From NCBI GenBank assembly GCA_943736015.1, contig OX031060.1, forward strand, positions 18,987,231-19,051,230: 64,000 bases of DNA. The letters are read 5' to 3'. Positions 56,836 to 64,000 of the stretch are shown here, one piece after another (the first letter of the stretch is position 1; each line of letters starts with the position of its first letter). The position numbers and the translations under genes are program-made. The notes below the pieces were generated by a model. That model was not told where the DNA came from. It did no database searches and saw only the letters and a list, made by a program, of their open reading frames with translations. This stretch comes from Tridacna crocea. Lineage: Eukaryota > Mollusca > Bivalvia > Cardiida > Cardiidae.

Positions 56836-59800
56836 GTAAGCTATTGGTGTTACTGAACTCATTTTTTTTAATTAAGGCGTGGAAAGGGGTGTAATGCAGA
56901 GAAATGACCCTCCCCTACAAAATGACCAATGGGTCATTTCTCTACGTAGGGAAATGACCCATGGAACATTTTGTAGGGGAGGGGGGCATTTTTCTGCATT
57001 ATAGGGGCACACTTGCCAAAACCGACAATTTATCGTATAGATAGACTAATGAATGCACGGGTGGGTGAGTGAATGGATGTGTGGATGGATGGAGAAAAAC
57101 TGGCCTGTGAGAGCGGACGGACAGGTGGATTGATGAATTGATAAGAATTAAATGGAATTAAATTAGATTGATTCGGTCAATGGAGTTAGTGAGATTGATA
57201 TGCATGAATACGTGACATACATGGATTGAAACTGGAAGCAATGTATGAGGGTAAATGATATTGGTAGTATCAAAATGATGGAAAGAACTGAAGTATGTTG
57301 ATGGTATTTGAAGGATGGTAGTTTGGTAATATTAATATTTGAAGGATACAGTGAAGTAACTATGAAAGCTAATACTTGACGGATGGAGGGAGTTAATTTG
57401 ACTCATAGTACGAGTACTTGAAGAATGAAAGGGGTTATATTACATTTAGTATTTGAGGGATGCATGGGAGTAAATGTCATAGATAGTATTTGAAGGATGG
57501 AGGGAGTTAATGTGACAGGCAGCTATGGAAGGATGGAAGGGATTAATATTACGTGTAGTACATTGTATTTGAAAGATGCATGAAAGTAAATGTAACAGGT
57601 AGTATTTGAAGTATGAAAGAGAGTTAATGTGACAGGTAGCTAGGGAAGGATGGAAGGGGTTAATATTACAGGTAATACATTGTATTTGAAACATGCACGA
57701 AAGTATATTGACAATAAGTATTTTTTTGAAAGATGGGGTGGTAGAGAGTTAATTTGACACATAGCAATGGAAGGATGAAAGGGGGGGGGGGTAATACTAG
57801 TATAGTATTTGAGGGGTGCATAACAGTAAATGTGACACGTACTGTTTGAAGGATGAAGGGAGTTAATGTGACAGGTAGCAACGGAAGGATGGAAGGGGTT
57901 AATATTACATGTAGTATTTGAAAGATGCATGAAAGAAAATGTCATAGCTAGTATTCAGGGATGGAGGGAGTTATTGTGACTGGTAGCATTTAAAGGATGG
58001 AGGAGAGTAAATGTTACAGGTAGTATTTGGAGGATGGAAGAGTTAATGTGGCGGGAAGCATTCGATGGATGGAGGAGAGTAAATGTGACAGGTAGTTTTC
58101 GGAGAATGCGTGTAAGTTTATTGTTACAGGTAGTATTCAAAGGATGAAGGGAGTTATTGTGAAAAGTGGTATTGGAAGGATGGAAGGAGGTTCATGTGAC
58201 AGGACTGCTTGAAGGATTGAGGCATCCTCGGATCCTTCAAATACTACCAGTCACATTAACTCCCTCCATCCTTCAAAAACTACCTGACACTTTTTCTCTC
58301 CTCAATCCCATCCTCGGATACCCGGGGTCTCCCTATTTGCTACGCTACATCGACCCCTGGGACAATTAATTGAATTTCCCTCGCTTTACCGCTGGCCGAA
58401 TGCTGGCTTTTCATTGGTTCCATCATCATTTTGTGATGGGCGAGTGGACTGTACGCTATGACGTTTCGTATCGATTTTCGGCGGCTGATTCAAAGTTTTA
58501 TTAGTCAATTATCCCATGGGTCGATGTAGCGTAGCAAATGGGGAGACCCCGGGGTATCCGAGGATGGGATTGAGGAGAGAAAAAGTGTCAGGTAGTTTTT
58601 GAAGGATGAAGGGAGTTAATGTGCCTGGTAGTATTTGAAGGATGAAGGTGGTTCATAATACATGTAGTATTTGAAGGATTGAAGAGGGTTAATGTTACAT
58701 GTAGTAATTGAAGGATGCATGAAAGTTCATGTAACTTGTAGTATTTGAAGGATAGAAGCGAGTTAATGTGACGGACAGCATTTGAAGGATGGAAGGGGAT
58801 TAATATTACATGTAGTCTTTGAAAGATGCATGGGATTAAATTTGACAATTATCATTTTAAGGATGGAGGTAGTAAATGTGTCAGATATTTTTTGAAGACT
58901 GGAGGGACTTAATCTGACAGGTGGTATTTAAAGGATGGGAGGGGGTTAATATTACATGTAGTGTTTGAAGGATGGAAGGGGGTTAATATTACATGTAGTA
59001 TTTGAAGGAAGCATGGGAGTAAATGTGATATGTAGTATTTGAAGTATGGGAGGGAGTTAACGTGACAGTATTTGAAGGATGGAAGGAACTTAATGTGATA
59101 GTAGTATATGTAGGATGGAGGGGTTAATGTGACAGGCAGAATTCGTCCGATAGAAGGTAGTTAATGTGAGAGGTGGTATTTGAAATGATGGAAGGGATTA
59201 AAAGTGAAAAGTAGTTTATGAAGGATGGAGAGAGTTATTGTGATGGTAGTATTTGAAGGATGAAGGGGGTAAATATTTTATGTAGTGTTTGAAGGATGCA
59301 TGGGAGTAAATGTGACAAGTAGTACATGTATTTGAAGAATAGAAGATACTTAAAGTGACAGGTAGTATTTGAAGGACGGAAGAGAATTAATGTTACAGCC
59401 AGTCTTTGAAGGATGTATCGGAGTTAATGTGACAGGTAATATTCGAAGGATGGGGGGAGTTCATGTGATAGATGGTAGTTGAAGCATGGAAGGGGGTTAC
59501 TATTATATGTAGCATTTGAAAGATGCATAGGAGTAAATGTGACATGTTGAAGGATTGATGGGATTAGTGTGATTCAAAGGATGGAAGGGGGTTAATTTGA
59601 CATTTTGTATCTGAAGGATGGAGGGAGTAAATATGACAGGTAGTATTTGAAGGATGGAAGTATTAAAGAATGGAGAATGAGTTAATGTGATAGGTGGTAT
59701 TAAAAGGAAGAAGGGAGTTAGGAAAGGATGGATACCAGGCTTTGGCTTTGAGGTTTCCTGCTGTAGGATAATTCCCGGGTCCGTATTCACCAACCATTCT

Positions 59801-62019
59801 TAAGAACGTTCTTTGTCTTATTCTTCAAAATTTTCTGACAGTGAAAGTAACAGAACTTCTGATTGGCTAAACCATATGGTTTAGCCAATCAGAAGTTCTG
59901 TTACTTTCACACTGACGAAATTCTGAAGAATAAGACTAATAATGTTCTTGAGAATGCCAGGCGAATTCATACGAACCCAGGAAACGCCGAGCACTTCGAC
60001 CACTAAGGATCAAATACTGGACACATTACCGGCTGTTTGATGCTGTGTTGAAAGACAGTCTAAAATTGGACTGCCAGCTTTATCAAACAGGTTCGAAAAC
60101 ATCTTATACTTTACCATACATTTTTAGTGCGAAAAGTAAAAATAATCTACATGAAGAGGCTCGTAGCCCATTACGAAAAAGCTCTCTCTCATTGTCCCTC
60201 TTTTTGGGAGAATAATGTTTTTCGATCGCCTTACCTTATTTGTAGTGATGTTTTATCAGGATGGAGTGAACACTTCTCTTTATAGTAAATGACTTTATTC
60301 TCTAGTCATCAATTCATATTCCAGAAATAGGTACTGACTGTAGCGGGGACGTCACGGTATGCTACTACATCGGGGGCTCAGTTTGTACGAACGGAACGTG
60401 TGTCTGTGTGGGCGCTTTGGACTATGATTATTATACGGAGTCCTCCGAATGGATTTGTGACACGGGTAAGTCTCTTATGACTTATCTAAAACCCTTCCAA
60501 AACTCTAAACATCTGCACACAACACATTCGATAGCAATACAAATTCAATGACTTCTTTCACATCGTAAAAAATATTGTGGAAAAAGGAAAAATTGCTGGC
60601 TACCAACATTTTCTCCTTTAGTCACCAAGTTTTCAAAAGGATCCTTTCTGATAGTCAACAGATGCCTTGTATCAAAATACGTCGGCCGCTGGCGATGTAA
60701 TTGGAAAAATGGTATTGGATATTGGAACTATTACAGATTGAGAGAAATGCCAGAGTCTGTAAAGAACTATTTTTCATCTAATTCTGTAAGATTTTCTGAA
60801 TTTTTAAAGTAAAACAACTTTTGATTGGCTGAACCAAATGGTTTATTTGCCAATCAGAATCGGTGTTACGTTCAAGTTTGGAAAATTCCGGAGAGTAAGA
60901 CTTCAAATGTTTTTACGGGTGGTTGGTGAATACAGGTCTGGACAGACCACAAGATAACAATAAGGAGTTACATGCTGGAAAACAATTAAGTGCCTTGCAT
61001 ACGTAGAAACCACATAAGATAAATAAAAGATAGTTACTGGCACAAACGGTTTCGGTCAAATATTGTATCAACTAGGAAAGCACAGCATAAAACTTTAGAA
61101 TTTGCGGATGCATTTCAATAGGTGAGTACATTGTACAGGCACTTAGAATAGTGTTGCGCTCACCTATCGATTTACAAATCTGCATCTGGCTCAATAGCCA
61201 AAAACTTGACCGGTCAGTCATTTGTTAAATCAGTTTTTAAAGAATGGAATGCGAAATGATATTGTTTTTCAAAACGCAGTACTTTTAGCAGTTACGTGTA
61301 TGTTGTTATGGCTTGATGCAGTTTTAGTATACCGCAAAGAAATTTCTCATGATCTGATTGGTTAACATGCCGGGATCATATATATCATGTTCCCTGGCAA
61401 AAACCACGTAAAGCCAGTTTCCCTTTGGAGTGCCCCGTAAGCATCACTACACGTGCAACACAACATCCAAAATGGCGGCATCGATCGATCATCAGAGTCC
61501 ACATGCACCAAACTGCACGTTTCAGTGACGTCAGTTTCCAGTGATGTCAGATTTTATTGAATTAGGGCACTCAGAAGGGAATTTCTATTTCGTCAGTATA
61601 ATTGATTCGTGAGAGTATATTACAGGAAAATTTCGCTTAACGTGCTTTGAAAGGGTAAAACTATGCAGTGTTATAAATTCGTTGTACGGTGAGGTGGCAG
61701 GGGACTTGGAAACTTGTTCACGGCTGTGGTGAATCATTTCGCCCCATTCGGCTCGGGGCAACATGATTCACCACAGCTGTAAACAAGTTTCCAAGTCCCC
61801 TGCCACCTGACCATACAACTAATAATGTACAGTTATTGAAAGTTTTAGCCTTCTACCTCTCTCCCTCTGGTTTTCTTTGTTTAAGTTTACGCTTATTAGA
61901 ATTTTTGTCAACTTTGTCAGATTGTAGGTCACCAGATGTTTCCTGTTTAAATGGTGGGACATGTCTAAACGAAATATGTGAATGCTTACCTGGATATACA
62001 GGTGCACTGTGTGAAATAG
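56775..62019 (+). CDS. secreted cysteine-rich / EGF-domain protein, 5' exons (partial gene)
   Basis: Three exons can be joined in one frame: 56775-56835, 60325 (or 60331)-60465 and 61921-62019. All junctions are phase 1, as usual for extracellular module genes. The first exon codes for a signal peptide (MEMPKLSIFLLLGCCRLIAG). The second holds six cysteines spaced C-x6-C-x7-C-x4-C-x1-C-x16-C. The third is a canonical EGF module, C-x6-C-x5-C-x4-C-x1-C-x8-C, ending at a GTAATT donor. The product is inferred to be a secreted or cell-surface protein of the EGF-repeat type; no specific orthologue is recognised. No stop codon or further exon could be identified before the sulfatase ORF. The gene therefore either continues beyond the window, has exons I missed, or ends by read-through of the last donor (stop near 62099). 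The first intron (3.5 kb) contains a minisatellite. Confidence 0.65.
56892..57001. repeat. family J foldback, minimal form, in EGF gene intron 1
   Basis: Same ends (TAATGCAGAGAAATGACCCT / TTTTTCTGCATTA) around only one to two CTACGTAG units. Confidence 0.8.
57290..59720 (+). repeat. minisatellite, about 36-bp GGATGGAAGGGAGTTAATG units, in EGF gene intron 1
   Basis: Tens of degenerate units of the form GTATTTGAAGGATGGAAGG followed by GAGTTAATGTGACAGGTA. Units vary in length and alternate between ATTACATG and GTGACAGG subtypes. Many minus-strand frames (SNTTCHINSLHPS-like) are translation shadows of it. Interrupted at 58220-58650 by an inverted repeat. Confidence 0.9.
58220..58650. repeat. large near-perfect inverted repeat inside the minisatellite
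   Basis: The left arm at about 58225-58375 is the reverse complement of the right arm at about 58505-58650. It includes minisatellite units plus ATCCTCGGATACCCGGGG and CTACGCTACATCGACCC. The roughly 130-bp spacer holds unrelated sequence. Confidence 0.85.
59777..59960. repeat. palindromic repeat E in intron 1 of the EGF gene
   Basis: Arms GTAACAGAACTTCTGATTGG and complement. A further copy at about 60760-60945 lies in intron 2. Confidence 0.75.
60325..60465 (+). CDS. exon 2 of EGF-domain gene: six-cysteine module
   Basis: Two acceptors 6 nt apart (CATATTCCAG ending at 60324 and AAATAG ending at 60330) are both in frame with exon 1, giving either Q-I-G-T-D-C or R-T-D-C at the junction. The exon encodes six cysteines in about 45 residues and ends in ACGG followed by GTAAG, phase 1. 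The 16-residue loop before the last cysteine carries an acidic/tyrosine-rich run (LDYDYYTESSE), unusual for plain EGF and closer to EB-type or atypical EGF modules. Confidence 0.65.
60510..60670. mobile_element. family A MITE, degenerate, in intron 2 of the EGF gene
   Basis: AATATTGTGGAAAAAGG, AAATTGCTGGCTACCAAC and CATTTTCTCCTTTAG arms are recognisable; ends are lost. Confidence 0.55.
60946..61680. other. EGF gene intron 2, nothing recognised
   Basis: No repeat or extra exon could be supported here. Confidence 0.4.
61682..61819. repeat. hairpin repeat L, about 100 bp before EGF exon 3
   Basis: GAGGTGGCAGGGGACTTGGA and complement around CCATTCGGCTCGGGG; third copy in the window and the best preserved. 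Confidence 0.8.
61921..62019 (+). CDS. exon 3 of EGF-domain gene: EGF-like module
   Basis: The exon lies between the acceptor CAACTTTGTCAG and the donor GTAATT. It is 99 nt, phase 1 at both ends. Its core SCLNGGTCLNEICECLPGYT is a textbook EGF signature (C-LNGGTC ... C-x-C-x-PGYTG ... C). It lacks the D-x-N/D-E/Q calcium-binding start, so it is probably not a calcium-binding EGF. Confidence 0.75.
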
Positions 62020-62500
62020 GTAATTATTACAATAATTTTTGTTATAACATACAATCCACAGGCACTCTTTTTATGATATTTCTTTCGTTATCTATATAAA
62101 TGTGCATAGTAAGACTTACAAATCTTATAAATCGTTAAATACGTGGCGACCTACGTCACAAAACGGGTGCCTTTGGTAGTATACATGTAGTTTAGTTAAC
62201 TCTTACGTACATGTATATAGTGCCATGAAAGGGAGGTTATCAACAAGCTAAACTTCAGGTAGGCGTTGCAATTTTAAGCTGTATTTTTGTTAAAATAATT
62301 TGGCAAAGAATAGGACGGTGTATATCCAAGATCAAATTGCACATTTCGCACAGTCTGATCTTGATCTAAATCGTTCACATAAGCAATTAAACCTGAATTT
62401 AGCGCTTCAAAGATGATGCGCATTTAAATTTACTCTGACATATATGAATTTTACAGCATTACACTGCTGTTAATAGAGAAACGTTTGGAATTATAGGCCT

Positions 62501-62726
62501 TTAACCCATTGCCACACAATCCCTTCATTTGGCGACCCTGAGAAAGAACCTTTAGAAAACATCGTGGGAAAAGGAGAAAATGCTGGTAACAAGCATTTTC
62601 TCCTTTTCCCACAATGTTTTCTACCCTTCACAAAACAAATTTCGTATTTTCAGTCATTTTTATTTCGTCGTCTGCAAATGCTTTCGATTTCGACGAGCTT
62701 AATATTGTCGGTCGGTAAAGAGTTAA
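62501..62726. mobile_element. family A MITE, full length
   Basis: TTAACCCATTGCCACACAAT to TCGGTAAAGAGTTAA, perfect palindrome apart from the loop. Confidence 0.85.
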
Positions 62727-62756
62727 GGTACAACATTGGTTAATTACACAGTCTTT

Positions 62757-62983
62757 TCAACCCTTTCCCAAACAATCCCTGGTTTTCACGGGTCAGGAAT
62801 AGAAGCCTTTTGAAAACATTGTAGGAAAAGGAGAAAATGATGGTAACCAGCATTTTCTCCTTTTCCCACAATGTTTTCTACCCTGTCATAGAAAAATCAT
62901 ATTTTTAGCAACTGTTAATTTGTCACCTGCAAAATGCTTTCAATTTGGTCTGGTCCAAAATTTGCCGTTTGGGAAAGGGTTAA
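62757..62983. mobile_element. family A MITE, full length, upstream of the sulfatase ORF
   Basis: TCAACCCTTTCCCAAACAAT to TTGGGAAAGGGTTAA. It ends 167 bp before the sulfatase ATG, so it may lie in or near its promoter. Confidence 0.8.
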
Positions 62984-63149
62984 TTAACTTCCTTCTACGA
63001 GAGTAAGCACTAAATGATAGACGTACCTTGCAGACAAAAAGGTCAGTCTAAACATGTGATAATGATTCATTTTGATAAGTTGACCTAGTTAGGACTAAAC
63101 CTTGTAATACATGGAGATATACAGATGATACACAAGCAGGAAATATAAA

Positions 63150-64000
63150 ATGTGGCTTCTACGGAATTATTTATTCGTCGCAATTTTAGCGATTGTAGTA
63201 CGTGTATTCAGTTGTAAAAACGTGTTGTTCATTGTTGTGGACGATTTACGACCAGACCTAGGGTGTTACAAAGGTGACGATTTCCCTTCCTTCTCCGATC
63301 CGCCGATATTCTCGCCAAACATTGACAAGCTGGCAAGTCAAAGTCTCCTCCTCAAGAGAGCATATGTCCAGCAAGCTGTATGTTCACCAAGCCGCACGTC
63401 GTTCTTGACGAGCCGAAGACCGGATACAACATTAGTTTACGACCTAAAGACATACTTTAGAAATGTGTCTGGTAATTTCACAACATTACCGCAATATTTT
63501 AAGAACCATGGACATATTTCGGTAGGGTTTGGGAAAATTTTTCACACACCCTACTCCAGCGGAAATGATGATCCCGTATCATGGTCGGTACCGTTTCGTC
63601 GCCCGGCCTCGTCGCCATGGGAAAACTTTGATAAAAGCTGGGATTACATACCAGACAATCGGACTAAAACTGATCCGCTAGTGGACATGAAAATTGCAAA
63701 ATATGCTACACGGTCATTGCGAGATTTCGCGCACGGTGGGAAATTCCAGCATAAACCGTTCTTCCTTGCAGTCGGATTCATGAGACCGCATTTGCCATTC
63801 GTGTCTCCAAGTTCATTTAAAAGACATTATCCGGACAATGCTGTCTATCTTCCACACAACCCGTTTCCCCCAGTTAACATGCCTGCAGCAGCGTGGTTTC
63901 GGTACACAGAATTAACTGAAGGCTATAAGGACATGCAAAAACTGAACGCATCAGCTAATGCCAACACAACACTACCAGATAACGTAGTTCTTGATCTTCG
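63150..64000 (+). CDS. iduronate-2-sulfatase-like sulfatase, 5' part (runs off window)
   Basis: Open for 283 codons from the ATG at 63150 to the window end with no stop. Residues 1-21 are a hydrophobic signal peptide (MWLLRNYLFVAILAIVVRVFS), so the product should enter the secretory/lysosomal route. The sulfatase core is clear: the metal-binding pair D31-D32 in FIVVDDLRPDLG, the formylglycine motif CSPSR at 78-82 (C78 would be the converted cysteine), VGFGKIFH at 125-132 with the conserved lysine K129, and PFFLAVGFMRPHLPF at 203-217. These match the iduronate-2-sulfatase family, which removes 2-O-sulfate from iduronate in heparan and dermatan sulfate in lysosomes. Family members are about 550 residues, so roughly half is visible. 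Vertebrate IDS is split into many exons; here 851 nt are uninterrupted. No splice acceptor just upstream is in phase with the EGF gene, so I treat it as a separate gene. IDS itself versus an IDS-like paralogue cannot be decided from this half. Confidence 0.9.
   Translation, partial: MWLLRNYLFVAILAIVVRVFSCKNVLFIVVDDLRPDLGCYKGDDFPSFSDPPIFSPNIDKLASQSLLLKRAYVQQAVCSPSRTSFLTSRRPDTTLVYDLKTYFRNVSGNFTTLPQYFKNHGHISVGFGKIFHTPYSSGNDDPVSWSVPFRRPASSPWENFDKSWDYIPDNRTKTDPLVDMKIAKYATRSLRDFAHGGKFQHKPFFLAVGFMRPHLPFVSPSSFKRHYPDNAVYLPHNPFPPVNMPAAAWFRYTELTEGYKDMQKLNASANANTTLPDNVVLDL

Noticed and set aside
57446-58848. Minus-strand frames rich in HPSNTTCHINS
   Set aside because: Direct translation of the 36-bp minisatellite.
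62020-62099. Read-through of EGF exon 3 as the true C-terminus
   Set aside because: A good phase-1 donor lies at 62020, and the read-through tail (NNFCYNIQSTGTLFMIFLSL) has no module character. Kept only as an alternative.
63137-63150. Splicing of the EGF exon 3 into the sulfatase ORF
   Set aside because: The available AGs upstream of 63150 give phases incompatible with the phase-1 end of exon 3, and the sulfatase has its own signal peptide.

Overview
This window looks like non-coding, repeat-dominated DNA from an invertebrate animal nuclear genome, most likely a bivalve mollusc. The grounds are: spliced genes with GT-AG introns and symmetrical phase-1 exons; an AT-rich background packed with short palindromic elements (MITEs); tRNA-derived SINEs; a mariner relic; and small hairpin repeats built on CCTGCGCAG/CTGCGCAGG, a type I associate with heterodont bivalves such as Dreissena or Mya. 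The species cannot be fixed from sequence alone. Almost all short ORFs here are repeat shadows. I can support three genes and two transposon-derived coding relics.

Layout. 0-17 kb: interspersed repeats, including many TTAA-flanked palindromic MITEs (family A, about 225 bp), Mutator-like MITEs with 9-bp target duplications (family C), hairpin repeats, SINEs and a decayed mariner transposase. 17.2-21.03 kb: a 3.8-kb transposon-like unit bounded by the 10-bp direct repeat CGGCTTCCAG. It carries a spliced minus-strand gene (C2H2 zinc-finger exon plus a roughly 300-residue exon of unknown family). An internally deleted 353-bp derivative lies at 54.9-55.3 kb, and a paralogous empty site lies at 7.6-7.9 kb.

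21.88-51.46 kb: a head-to-tail tandem segmental duplication, unit 1 at 21,879-38,706 and unit 2 at 38,707-51,455, joined at a 4-bp GTTT microhomology. The two units differ by several insertions, which give natural filled/empty site pairs. These show that family A uses TTAA targets and moved after the duplication. Unit 1 also has a 3.06-kb insertion with terminal inverted repeats, containing a LINE 3' fragment. I see no convincing host gene inside the duplicated block.

51.5-56.7 kb: more repeats, with family C nested inside family A. 56.7-62.0 kb: the 5' part of a secreted cysteine-rich/EGF protein gene on the plus strand (signal-peptide exon and two cysteine-module exons). Its first intron holds a roughly 2.4-kb minisatellite interrupted by a large inverted repeat. 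63.15 kb to the end: the 5' 851 nt of an uninterrupted iduronate-2-sulfatase-like ORF on the plus strand, running off the window.

The two host-type genes are both plus-strand and secretory, but nothing in the sequence shows that they work together. The main biological story is the history of mobile elements and the duplication.
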